Of a stretch of 64,000 nucleotides of DNA, positions 49,114-56,970 are shown piece after piece. The DNA is from JAJDTQ01 sp965204235 (lineage in GTDB: Bacteria; Desulfobacterota; Binatia; UBA9968; JAJDTQ01), in assembly GCA_965204235.1 (NCBI GenBank), contig OZ241979.1:1116001-1180000 (forward strand). Reading direction: 5' to 3'. A program made the translations under genes and the position numbers. Under the pieces are notes generated by a model, which saw only the letters and a program-made list of their open reading frames with translations, was not told where the DNA came from and searched no databases. Numbering within the stretch: the first letter of the stretch is position 1; every line of letters begins with the position of its first letter.

Positions 49114-50135
49114 CACGCCCTCCCCAGGCGTCGCCCAACGGCCGGGGACGGCTCCTCGGCGCGGTTCGCCGGGAACAACCGGGCCGCGTTGCCCCCCAGC
49201 AGCTTCCGCCTGGAGGCGGCGCTGGCCTTGACCGACCTCACGATGGAGACCGCGTCGCCGAGCCTGTCGATGGTGGGGAAGTCGCTGCCCATGAGCACCT
49301 GGTCCTCGCCCACCATGTCCATGGCGAAGCGGATCTCCGCGGGACGCCAGAAGGGCGGCGCCGTGTCGATGAAGATGCGGTCCCGGAACCGGTCGAAGTA
49401 CCCCTGCTCCCGTTTGTCCCAGAACGACGGGTTGAGCCGGTTCCGTAGCGCGAACCAGGCCCCTCCCAGATGGGTGAAGACGAAGCGCAGCTTCGGGAAC
49501 CGTTCCATCGTGCCGCTCAGCATGAGCCGCACGATGTTGATGGTATTGTCCATGGCGCGTCCCAGGTTCCGGGTGAGGTTGAACGCCTCCATGCCGTGGG
49601 GGCGGGCCACCGGCAACTCCGACGAGGGATGCACGAAGATCGGGATGTCCAGGTCGGAGACCAGCCGGTAGAACGGGCGGTAGCGCCCGTCGTCCAGCAA
49701 CGCGCCGCGGACGTGGGTGTTGATCCCCACGCCCCGGAAACCGAGCTTCGATACGGCGCGCTTCAACTCCTGCCGGCCTCCCGCCTCCAGCGCCGGCACG
49801 TGGGCCAGGGGGATGATGCGTCCGGGGAACCGTTCGACCACTTCGGCCATCCGGTCGTTGAGGAAGCGCGCCGCGGGAACGTCGATCCAGTCCAGCCAGC
49901 AACCCACGTGGAGCACGGCCTGGTGGACGCCCACCCGATCCATTTCCGCCACCTGCGCCGCCATGTCCGCGGTCATGGCGGGCGGACCGAAGAGCTGCAC
50001 CCCTTCCCGGCGTATGGCGAACCGGTCCTTCTTCCGGACCACGGTCTCGCCCGCCCTGACGAGGGGCCCGGGGTTCCGGTAGTGTTCCTCGGGCATCCAG
50101 TGGTGGTGCGCGTCGATGACCAGTGTCCTCGGCAT
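49113..50135 (-). CDS. Amidohydrolase-2 family metal-dependent hydrolase/decarboxylase
   Basis: 340 residues. The TIM-barrel metal motif HxH is in VIDAHHHWMP at residues ~9-11; FVHPSSELP supplies the strand-5 His, FTHLGGAWFALRNRL the strand-6 His and LMGSDFPTID the strand-8 Asp. The family includes ACMSD, gamma-resorcylate decarboxylase and other aromatic-acid enzymes. ATG at 50135 follows AAGGGAGG. It lies 14 bp after an MFS transporter and overlaps the amidinotransferase-like gene, so the three form one unit that likely imports and processes a small organic compound. Substrate not predictable. Confidence 0.85.
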   Translation of the reverse strand: MPRTLVIDAHHHWMPEEHYRNPGPLVRAGETVVRKKDRFAIRREGVQLFGPPAMTADMAAQVAEMDRVGVHQAVLHVGCWLDWIDVPAARFLNDRMAEVVERFPGRIIPLAHVPALEAGGRQELKRAVSKLGFRGVGINTHVRGALLDDGRYRPFYRLVSDLDIPIFVHPSSELPVARPHGMEAFNLTRNLGRAMDNTINIVRLMLSGTMERFPKLRFVFTHLGGAWFALRNRLNPSFWDKREQGYFDRFRDRIFIDTAPPFWRPAEIRFAMDMVGEDQVLMGSDFPTIDRLGDAVSIVRSVKASAASRRKLLGGNAARLFPANRAEEPSPAVGRRLGRA

Positions 50136-50149
50136 GGCGTCGCCTCCCT

Positions 50150-51421
50150 TCAGGGATCCACCCCTTTCCTCGGCGCCGCGGCCCAGATGCAGGCCAACGA
50201 CAGCAGGCCCAGGGCGATGGCGGTCCAGCACGCGCTCGCGTAGTTGCCCGAAAGGTCGTGGAGGTAACCCGCCAGCCAGGGTCCCACCCCCGAGCCCGCG
50301 CCGATGAATAGGGCCGCGGCGCCGATGATCGAACCGAAATGGGGCCCGTGGAAGATGTCCGCGGCGATGGTCGGGTAGAGGGACTGGCGCGACGCGAACC
50401 CCACCGCGAACAGCGGCGGATACAGGCCGACCAGGAGGACCTCCGATAGCTCGTCGAGGAAGAGGATGAGCAGGATGCCGCCCATCAGGGCCATGCTGCC
50501 GATGGTGTAGGCCCACTCCCGGCCGGTGCGGTCCGAGAGCATCCCCATGCCGATCATGGTGAAGGTGGTGAAGAGCCCCGTGAGGCTCAACACCGCGGCC
50601 CCCAGTTCCCGGGAGAACCCCGCGTCCACCATGGCGGCCACCTGGTGCACGAGCACCATGTGTACGGGCACCGCCCCCAGCAGGTATCCCAGGGCCAGGA
50701 CCCAGAAACGGGAACTGCGAAGCGCCTTGCCGAGGGTCCAGCCGCCGGTCCGGGCCGGGCCCGATCCCTCCGGCCCCGCGACCGCGGTAGCGCCCAGGTC
50801 CGGCCGCAGCCCCATGTCCTCGGGCCGGCGGCGCTGGAAGAACAGGTTGAGGGGCGCCACCGCGGCCAGCAACGCCCCGGCCAGCACCAGATAGGCGCTG
50901 CGCCACCCCAACCCCACGATCAGCCTCTCCGCGGCCGGCACCACCAGGAAGATGCCGGCGCCGACGCCCGAGGCCGCGATGCCCATGGCCATGCCGCGTT
51001 TGCGGACGAACCAGTTGCTGATGACGATGGCCTGTGAGGTCATGGGCAACGCGGCGAAGCCGAGACCCACCAGCAGCCCCATGCCCAGGTAGTACTGCCA
51101 CACGGTCTCGGTCATGCCGCTGACCACGAAACCCGCGGCCATGAGGCTCGCGCCCGCGGGGAACACCAGCCTGGGACCGAAGCGGTCCAACATGCGCCCC
51201 CAGACAGGCGCGGACACGGTCCAGGCCGCCGCCCCCAGGGTCAGGGCGCCCGCGGACAGACCGCGGCTCCACTGGAACTCTTCCACCACCGCCACGAAGA
51301 AGAGGGCGAACGCCCCGCGGCACCCGAAGGCGGCGGCCACGGTGGTGAACGAGATGCCCAACACGACCCACGGGTAGGTGCGGTTGAGCCGAGCCGTCCC
51401 ATCGGCGGCCGACGCATGCAA
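50150..51421 (-). CDS. MFS transporter
   Basis: About 423 residues with twelve hydrophobic helices. TM1 begins YPWVVLGISFTTVAAAFGCRGAFALFF, and the cytoplasmic A-loop motif reads GRMLDRFGPRLVF. It resembles the MCT/oxalate-formate exchanger group. The start is uncertain: the first usable codon after the htpX stop is TTG 51421 (LHASAADGT), with no nearby ATG. It is probably co-transcribed with the downstream amidohydrolase and amidinotransferase-like genes, for which it may be the uptake system. Confidence 0.82.
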   Translation of the reverse strand: MHASAADGTARLNRTYPWVVLGISFTTVAAAFGCRGAFALFFVAVVEEFQWSRGLSAGALTLGAAAWTVSAPVWGRMLDRFGPRLVFPAGASLMAAGFVVSGMTETVWQYYLGMGLLVGLGFAALPMTSQAIVISNWFVRKRGMAMGIAASGVGAGIFLVVPAAERLIVGLGWRSAYLVLAGALLAAVAPLNLFFQRRRPEDMGLRPDLGATAVAGPEGSGPARTGGWTLGKALRSSRFWVLALGYLLGAVPVHMVLVHQVAAMVDAGFSRELGAAVLSLTGLFTTFTMIGMGMLSDRTGREWAYTIGSMALMGGILLILFLDELSEVLLVGLYPPLFAVGFASRQSLYPTIAADIFHGPHFGSIIGAAALFIGAGSGVGPWLAGYLHDLSGNYASACWTAIALGLLSLACIWAAAPRKGVDP

Positions 51422-51432
51422 GAGCCTGGACC

Positions 51433-52338
51433 CTATGACCCCAGGCCCGCGGTGTGGACCCCTTGCCGGAGGGCGGCAATGCGGTCCTCCAGCGGCGGGT
51501 GGCTGGCAAGCAGCATCCGCAGACCGCCTCGGCGGGCGCCGGAGATGCCGAAGGCCGCCACCTGTTCCGGCATGTGGGTCGGTTCCACGCTCCGCTGGAG
51601 GGCCTGCAACGCGCCGATCATGCTGCCGGCGCCGGCCAGTTGCGCGCCGCCGGCGTCGGCCCGGAACTCCCGCCGCCGCGAGAACCAGCAGACCACGATG
51701 CTCGCCAGGATCCCCAGGAGGATCTCGGTCACGATGACCGTGACGAAGTAGCCGATGCCGTGGCCCTCGCCGTCCTCGTTCCTGAGGATCACCCGGTCCA
51801 CGACGTGGCCGACGATGTGGGAGAGGAAAATCACGAAGGTGTTGAGGACCCCCTGGATCAGCGTCAGCGTCACCATGTCGCCGTTGGCCACGTGGCTGAC
51901 CTCGTGGCCGAGCACCGCGGACACCTGGTCCGGCTTCATGGAGCGCATCAGCCCGGTGCTCACGGCCACCAGCGAGTTGTTCCGGCTGGGCCCGGTGGCG
52001 AACGCGTTGGGCTCGGGGGACTCGTAAACGGCTACCTCCGGCATGGCGATGCCCGCAGCCCGGGCGTGGGTCTGCACCGTGTTCACCAGCCAGTTCTCGG
52101 TGTCGTTCCGGGGCTTGTCGATGACCTGGGCCCCCACCGCCCTCTTGGCCATCCACTTGGAGATGGCCAGCGACAGGAAGGAACCTCCCATGCCGAAGAC
52201 GAACGCGAACACCAGCAGCGCGCCGAAGTTGATGCCGTTCTGGTAGAGCGCCCGATCCACGCCGAGCAGGCTCAGGACGGCGCTCAGCACCACGATGATG
52301 GCAATGTTCGTGACCAACAACAGGAACACGCGTTTCAT
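51433..52338 (-). CDS. htpX: HtpX-family M48 membrane zinc metalloprotease
   Basis: 301 residues. Two N-terminal membrane helices (VFLLLVTNIAIIVVLSAVLSLLG and FGALLVFAFVFGMGGSFLSLAI), catalytic HEVSHVANGD (HExxH) near residue 145, two further helices around 160-210 and the third ligand Glu in RRREFRADAGGAQLAG. C-terminal LASHPPLEDRIAAL is the family end motif. It degrades damaged inner-membrane proteins under stress. It ends 11 bp before the MFS start. Confidence 0.93.
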   Translation of the reverse strand: MKRVFLLLVTNIAIIVVLSAVLSLLGVDRALYQNGINFGALLVFAFVFGMGGSFLSLAISKWMAKRAVGAQVIDKPRNDTENWLVNTVQTHARAAGIAMPEVAVYESPEPNAFATGPSRNNSLVAVSTGLMRSMKPDQVSAVLGHEVSHVANGDMVTLTLIQGVLNTFVIFLSHIVGHVVDRVILRNEDGEGHGIGYFVTVIVTEILLGILASIVVCWFSRRREFRADAGGAQLAGAGSMIGALQALQRSVEPTHMPEQVAAFGISGARRGGLRMLLASHPPLEDRIAALRQGVHTAGLGS

Positions 52339-52464
52339 GGACCTTCTTTCCTTTCCTCGATGGGTTGGCGACCTCGATCAATCTATACCGCAGGCCGGAC
52401 AAAATCAATTTCGACGGAACGAGGCCCAGCAAGCGGGATCCGTGGGGGTCCTCGGAGGCGCGGC

Positions 52465-53361
52465 TCAATATGTCAGGAGCAACCGGTCATGGACGACCTC
52501 GTCTTCCAACGACTCGCCTTCCATTTGAAAGCGGCGGAGCATGCTGCGTCCACAGTTCACGAAGACTTCTCGTTCAAACAGCCCGTCAGGAATGTCCAGA
52601 CGGCAGTTCACCCGGCCCGACTTCTTCCTCCCGTCGATGCTCAGAGCCACACGGACGCCCCGTTCCTTGCACGACACGATTTCGTCCATGAGGCGGCCCA
52701 GTTCGAAATCCTGTCCCTGGTAAAGTATGGTCTGGCTGTGCGTATAGGGCGGGTCGCAATAGACCAGATCCCCCCGTCCGGCTCGCCGCATGGCGTGGCT
52801 GAAGTCCAACTGCTCGAACGCAGCCCCGGCGGTCCGACGCTTCCAGATTCGGACGCGCCGAGCGAAAGAGCCCGGCGAGATCGGCTTGTGCACCCCGCAG
52901 GGCGTTGACATGTATCCGTCAGACTTGCGAAAGCGCACGACACCGCCGTAACAGCTCCGGCACAGAAAGAGCAGATCCGCTCCATTGGGCTTGGCGTTGT
53001 ACCTTGACTTGATGCACTCGTAGCCTTCCACGCCGTCAAAGCGACTGTACTCCTCATGTCGTTCCCCGTACCAGCACACGACCTTTCCGGGATCCAGGGC
53101 GAGAGTCTTCCAGATCTCCATGAGCGGGCCGAAAGCATCGGACCCAAGGGCATGCGGAGGCTGCAACGCGGCAAGAACGGCGCCGCTGCCCAGGAACGGT
53201 TCGAAATAGGTCTTCACATCCCTTGGAAAATAGGACGCTATTTCATGGGCAAAGCGCTGCTTGTTCCCGATCCACTTGAGCAACTGCGTGTGAAACGGCG
53301 CAACGTGCTGGAATTCCGTGCCTTGGAACATGTCCGGTGTGTCTTCTTCGGTTCTCATCAT
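52465..53361 (-). CDS. D12-class DNA N6-adenine methyltransferase
   Basis: About 298 residues from ATG 53361. Motifs: the SAM-binding KWIGNKQRFAHEI and FLGSGAVLAAL (D12 motifs X and I), and the catalytic DPPY in DLVYCDPPYTHSQ. Members are Dam-like enzymes or the M subunits of type II restriction systems. I prefer 53361 over ATG 53400 because a TATAAT lies 6 bp upstream of 53361, predicting a leaderless transcript. It is divergent from an XRE controller and a putative nuclease, and together they look like a restriction-modification module. Recognition sequence unknown. Confidence 0.85.
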   Translation of the reverse strand: MMRTEEDTPDMFQGTEFQHVAPFHTQLLKWIGNKQRFAHEIASYFPRDVKTYFEPFLGSGAVLAALQPPHALGSDAFGPLMEIWKTLALDPGKVVCWYGERHEEYSRFDGVEGYECIKSRYNAKPNGADLLFLCRSCYGGVVRFRKSDGYMSTPCGVHKPISPGSFARRVRIWKRRTAGAAFEQLDFSHAMRRAGRGDLVYCDPPYTHSQTILYQGQDFELGRLMDEIVSCKERGVRVALSIDGRKKSGRVNCRLDIPDGLFEREVFVNCGRSMLRRFQMEGESLEDEVVHDRLLLTY

Positions 53362-53367
53362 GCTCGA

Positions 53368-53416
53368 ATTATATCCTGATTTGGGATACCCCGCAAGCAT
53401 ATCCTATACTGGAATA
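53368..53416. promoter_or_regulatory. Overlapping divergent promoters with paired operator boxes
   Basis: Minus: TTGCGG, 17 bp, TATAAT (53373-53368), initiating at the A of the methyltransferase ATG (53361). Plus: TTGGGA (53381-53386), 18 bp, TATACT (53405-53410), initiating at about the A of the XRE ATG (53418). Two imperfect inverted repeats lie across them: TATCC-N7-GGATA (53372-53388) and TATCC-N6-GGAATA (53400-53416). They are candidate binding sites for the XRE protein. Confidence 0.55.
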
Positions 53417-53417
53417 A

Positions 53418-53663
53418 ATGGAGCGCAGTCGATTCTCCGCGGATGAGAAGGCATTGCGCCGACTCCTGCGCGATCGGCGTACCCGGATCGGGCTCCGCCA
53501 AGTGGACCTCGCCAAGCAACTGGGAACCCATCAATCCTTCGTGAGCAAGTACGAGTCGGGAGAGCGGCTACTCACCTTTGTCGAAACCGTCAACGTCTGT
53601 GAGGCCCTTGACCTCGACCCCGTCATACTCCTCACGGAGTACCTGCGGCGCCATGAAACCTGA
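53418..53663 (+). CDS. XRE-family HTH regulator, R-M controller-like
   Basis: 81 residues; one HTH_3 domain with RQVDLAKQLGTHQSFVSKYESGERLL as the DNA-binding helices. Size and setting match C (controller) proteins of type II restriction-modification systems, which delay nuclease expression until the host is methylated. No ribosome site is visible and the -10 lies 7 bp before the ATG, so a leaderless mRNA is predicted, as is common for C genes. The last 11 bp overlap the next gene, so translation is coupled. Confidence 0.8.
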   Translation: MERSRFSADEKALRRLLRDRRTRIGLRQVDLAKQLGTHQSFVSKYESGERLLTFVETVNVCEALDLDPVILLTEYLRRHET

Positions 53664-54495
53664 CCCTCGATTCCAGGCTCTGCCGAAGTCCTTTTGGGCG
53701 TGTGTCCGCCTGGTTGGACAGGAGTGTGGCTATACCGAAAGGAAAACAGGCCAAGTTCTGGCGCCTTCTCGGACAACGGTGGAAGACCGGCTGGAAAGGG
53801 TCCACGTCTTTCCCAGGCACCTCGATACGGTCTTGCCGGACGGCATGACCGTCTGGAACAGACTCCACGAGTATTTCGAGTATCGCGCGGCCATCCTCCA
53901 TGAGCGTGTCGAGCCATCCCTGATGGACGCAAAAACGGCAAGCAGGGAGTACCGGGGACTCAGGAAGAGGTTGAAACCGAAGTGTCCCCTGCCGATGAAC
54001 AAGCAGAGAGGCAGCAAGAAGGCTCCCGCATATCTGACCTGCATGGTGAACATGTTGATCGAAGCCGGAGCCGACGGACGAGGGTGCGATTATGATCCAC
54101 GCGCCTTGACGATGGTGACCCGTGACGGCGCCCCGTTGCGGACCTTTGCGCGACGGATGGACGGGGCTTTCCCCTCCGTGGTGAATCCCGTTGCCGTCTG
54201 GGAAATCAAGGAATACTACCATACCACGACCTTCGGGAGTCGCGTTGCCGACGGCGTTTACGAAACCTTGCTGGACGGGATGGAGATCGAGGAGCTCGCA
54301 GCAACAGAAGACGCCAACATCCTCCACTACCTCATGATCGACGCCCACTACACGTGGTGGGTCTGCGGCAAATCCTACCTCTGCCGGATCGTGGACATGC
54401 TCCATATGGGCTATGTGGACGAGGTGCTCGTGGGGAGAGAGATCCTCTCTCGCCTGCCGCTGCTGGTGAAGGAGTGGATACAACAAATGGCGTGA
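53653..54495 (+). CDS. Putative restriction endonuclease of unrecognised family
   Basis: 280 residues from ATG 53653. I do not recognise a named family. A possible PD-(D/E)xK core is DGAFPSVVNPVAVWEIKEYY near residues 165-190, with an acidic residue, then E-I-K after a hydrophobic strand, followed by the conserved-looking TTTFGSRVADGVYETL. The N-terminal half is basic, with KRLKPKCPLPMNKQRGSKKA. Translational coupling to the XRE controller and divergence from a D12 methyltransferase make it the candidate nuclease of the module. Alternative: an accessory protein with the cutting activity elsewhere. Confidence 0.55.
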   Translation: MKPDPRFQALPKSFWACVRLVGQECGYTERKTGQVLAPSRTTVEDRLERVHVFPRHLDTVLPDGMTVWNRLHEYFEYRAAILHERVEPSLMDAKTASREYRGLRKRLKPKCPLPMNKQRGSKKAPAYLTCMVNMLIEAGADGRGCDYDPRALTMVTRDGAPLRTFARRMDGAFPSVVNPVAVWEIKEYYHTTTFGSRVADGVYETLLDGMEIEELAATEDANILHYLMIDAHYTWWVCGKSYLCRIVDMLHMGYVDEVLVGREILSRLPLLVKEWIQQMA

Positions 54496-54585
54496 CAACG
54501 CCACGCCCTGCTTCCGACCGCCTCTCGCGGGAACAGGCCCGCCGGGGGCGCCCGGCCGCGATGTTGCGCCATGCCACGGGCGGCT

Positions 54586-54614
54586 TTGTTTCCGGGGGCC
54601 TTTTTCGGTATAGA
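54586..54614 (+). promoter_or_regulatory. Possible promoter for the hydantoinase-B-like gene
   Basis: TTGTTT (54586-54591), 17 bp spacer, TATAGA (54609-54614), about 110 bp before the ATG at 54728. Spacing is ideal, hexamers moderate. The rest of the 232 bp intergenic region shows GC-rich hairpin potential but nothing specific. Confidence 0.35.
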
Positions 54615-54727
54615 ACCCCGTGGGCGCGCAGTCCACCGCCTGCGGCCCGGGGGAGGCCCCTGCATGAAACGGCGAACCGGGTCCGGAAGACGCCGGGACC
54701 TCCCGTTGACTTCCCGTCGAGGTAGCC

Positions 54728-56962
54728 ATGAACCAGCACGACACGGCCCATGACATCGACCCCATCCGCTACGAGATGTTCCTCCACCGTCTGTGGGCCA
54801 TCGGGGAGGAAGGCCGGATGACCTTGCAGCGCGTCACTGCCTCCCCCATCGTCGCCCAGGGCGGGGAGTGCATGAGCTCCTTCTACGATGCCGGCGGGAC
54901 CATGGTGCTGGCCTGCTCGGGACACCTGCGCTTTGCCCACGCCACCTCGGACGCCATCAAGCACATCATCGACCTCTTCCGGGAGTCGCCGGGCTTCTTC
55001 GACGGGGACCAGTTCTTCTTCAACGACCCCTACGTGGCCGGGGCCCACACCTATGACATGATGGTCATCAAGCCCATCTTCCACGACGGCCGGCTCATCG
55101 CCTGGGTGGCCACCAGCACCCATACCGCGGACACCGGCGGCATGCTGCGGGGCGCCGCCACCGAGATCTACCACGAAGGCATCCGCATCATGGGCCTCAA
55201 GGTGGTGGAGCGCGGAGAGTTCCGCGAGGACGTGTTCAAGTCCCTCACGGAGCAGTGCCGGGACCCGCAGTACGTGGGGCTGGACCTCAAGGCCATGATC
55301 GCCGGCAACAACGTGTGCTCCCGGCGCTACTTGGCGCTGGTGGACAAGTTCGGCCTGGCGTTCGTCCGGGCCGCGGGCGCCAAGGTCATCGCCAACACCG
55401 AGGCCGCGGCCCGGGCCAAGCTCGAGTCCCTGCCGGACGGCCGCTGGACCGGACGCACCTACCTCACCTCGCTGGACACCGGGACCCGCAAGGCCATGCC
55501 GCTCCGGATCCTCTGCACGCTCACCAAGCGGGGGGACCGCCTGACCCTCGACGTCACCGGCACGAGCCCCCAGACCGCGGGGGACGTCAACTCCACGTTT
55601 CCCAGCACCCGGGCCCTCATCGGCGTGGCCATCACCAACACGCTGTTCTGGGACGTGCCTTGGAGCGACGGCAAGTTCGCTCCCATGGACATCGTGGCGC
55701 CGGAGGGCTCGGTGCTGCACTGCCGGTTCCCCGCGGCGTGCGCCGCGGCGCCGGTGGTGGGCGGCATCCTGGTGGCTGCGGTGTGCGAGGCCGCGGGCAA
55801 GATGCTGTTCGCCGCGGGCCGGCACCAGGACGTGCCGGCCACGTGGTACGCCACCTGGTACGAGGGCGGCCCCGGCTACATCCCGGCCGGCCACAACCGG
55901 GAAGGCGTCCGCACCGCAATGGGCATCTACGACATCCACGGCAGCGGCCTGGGCGCCACGCCGTTGCGGGACGGCGTCAACACCGGCGGCCACATGAACA
56001 TCCCCTCGGGAGGCATCAGCGACGTCGAGCGCACCGAGATGCAGTACCCGCTGCTCTATTTCTCCCGCAACCACAACACCGACGGTTCCGGGTTCGGCAA
56101 GTACCGCGGCGGCGTCGGCACCTACCGCATCTTCATGGTCTATGGCTCCCGGGACTTCTCGGTGGACTTCAAGCCCTATGGCTGGATACCCCAGGGCGCC
56201 TACGGGCTCTTCGGCGGCCACCCCGCGGGCCCCGGCGGCATCCGGGCCATCTTCCTGACCGACGGCGCCGTCCGCCAACGGTTGGCCGCGGGCGACTATC
56301 CCGCGCGGCTCGACGACATCGAAGGGGACGGCTGGGGCAAAGTGCTGCTGCCGGAGGGCGCCCCGGGACGGGTCTCGCTGCCCGAGTTCACGCTCCTGAG
56401 CGACTACGTCCAGAGCGGCGGCGGCTACGGAGACCCGCTGGACCGGGACCCGGCCGCGGTAGCGCGCGACGTCCGGGTGGGGGTGGCCACGGAAGAGGCG
56501 GCGCTGAGGGTCTATGGGGTCGCACTGCGCGGGGAGGGCCGCGAGGTGGACGAGGCCGGGACCGGGGAGCAGCGGGAAGCCATACGGAGGATACGCCTGG
56601 AGGAGGGCGCGCCGGCGGGGCCGGCCGCCCCGGTCCCGGACCACGAACCCGCGGAGTGGCGCCCGGTGGCGCGCATCCACGAAGTGCTGGAAGTGGTGCG
56701 CAACGGAAGCCGCAAGCAGGTCCGCTGCATGCGTTGCGGCTTCCTCTTCGGCGGTCCCGACGAGAACTACAAGAAACGCTGCCTCAAGCGCGTGGTCCCG
56801 TTGGACGCCATCGGCGTCCAACGTCCGGCGTCCGGCGAGTCCTACCTGGGAAGGTACCACGAATACGTCTGTCCCGGCTGCGCCACCCTCCTCCAGGTGG
56901 ACCTCTACTGCCCGGAGCTCGGCGGCGAAGAGGACCTCTGGGACATCCGCATCGAGGCGTAG
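54728..56962 (+). CDS. Hydantoinase B / acetone-carboxylase alpha-like protein fused to a gamma-like zinc domain
   Basis: 744 residues. The first ~600 are a HyuB domain: GGECMSSFYDAGGTMVLACSGHLRFAHATSDAI, GDQFFFNDPYVAGAHTYDM, THTADTGGM, and a glycine-rich end LLSDYVQSGGGYGDPLDRDP. The last ~110 residues carry two cysteine pairs, CMRCGFLFGGPDENYKKRC and CPGCATLLQVDLYCPE, resembling the small zinc-binding gamma subunit of acetone/acetophenone carboxylases. These use ATP to carboxylate ketones or open lactam rings. The HyuA/beta-like ATPase partner is not present here. Stop is 8 bp before a CoA-transferase gene, so the product may feed a CoA thioester. Confidence 0.82.
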   Translation: MNQHDTAHDIDPIRYEMFLHRLWAIGEEGRMTLQRVTASPIVAQGGECMSSFYDAGGTMVLACSGHLRFAHATSDAIKHIIDLFRESPGFFDGDQFFFNDPYVAGAHTYDMMVIKPIFHDGRLIAWVATSTHTADTGGMLRGAATEIYHEGIRIMGLKVVERGEFREDVFKSLTEQCRDPQYVGLDLKAMIAGNNVCSRRYLALVDKFGLAFVRAAGAKVIANTEAAARAKLESLPDGRWTGRTYLTSLDTGTRKAMPLRILCTLTKRGDRLTLDVTGTSPQTAGDVNSTFPSTRALIGVAITNTLFWDVPWSDGKFAPMDIVAPEGSVLHCRFPAACAAAPVVGGILVAAVCEAAGKMLFAAGRHQDVPATWYATWYEGGPGYIPAGHNREGVRTAMGIYDIHGSGLGATPLRDGVNTGGHMNIPSGGISDVERTEMQYPLLYFSRNHNTDGSGFGKYRGGVGTYRIFMVYGSRDFSVDFKPYGWIPQGAYGLFGGHPAGPGGIRAIFLTDGAVRQRLAAGDYPARLDDIEGDGWGKVLLPEGAPGRVSLPEFTLLSDYVQSGGGYGDPLDRDPAAVARDVRVGVATEEAALRVYGVALRGEGREVDEAGTGEQREAIRRIRLEEGAPAGPAAPVPDHEPAEWRPVARIHEVLEVVRNGSRKQVRCMRCGFLFGGPDENYKKRCLKRVVPLDAIGVQRPASGESYLGRYHEYVCPGCATLLQVDLYCPELGGEEDLWDIRIEA

Positions 56963-56970
56963 GAGAAACC

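Noticed and set aside
51422..52468. Open upstream extension of the second MFS gene frame
   Set aside because: It lies in another frame of htpX, and transporter similarity begins only after position 51421.
53362..53400. Methyltransferase start at ATG 53400
   Set aside because: It would place the predicted -10 (53373-53368) inside the coding region and the added residues lack family similarity. 53361 fits the promoter better.
53653..54495. Assigning the third module gene to a named restriction enzyme
   Set aside because: Only a weak E-x-K pattern and context support nuclease function. No specific family motif is recognisable by eye.
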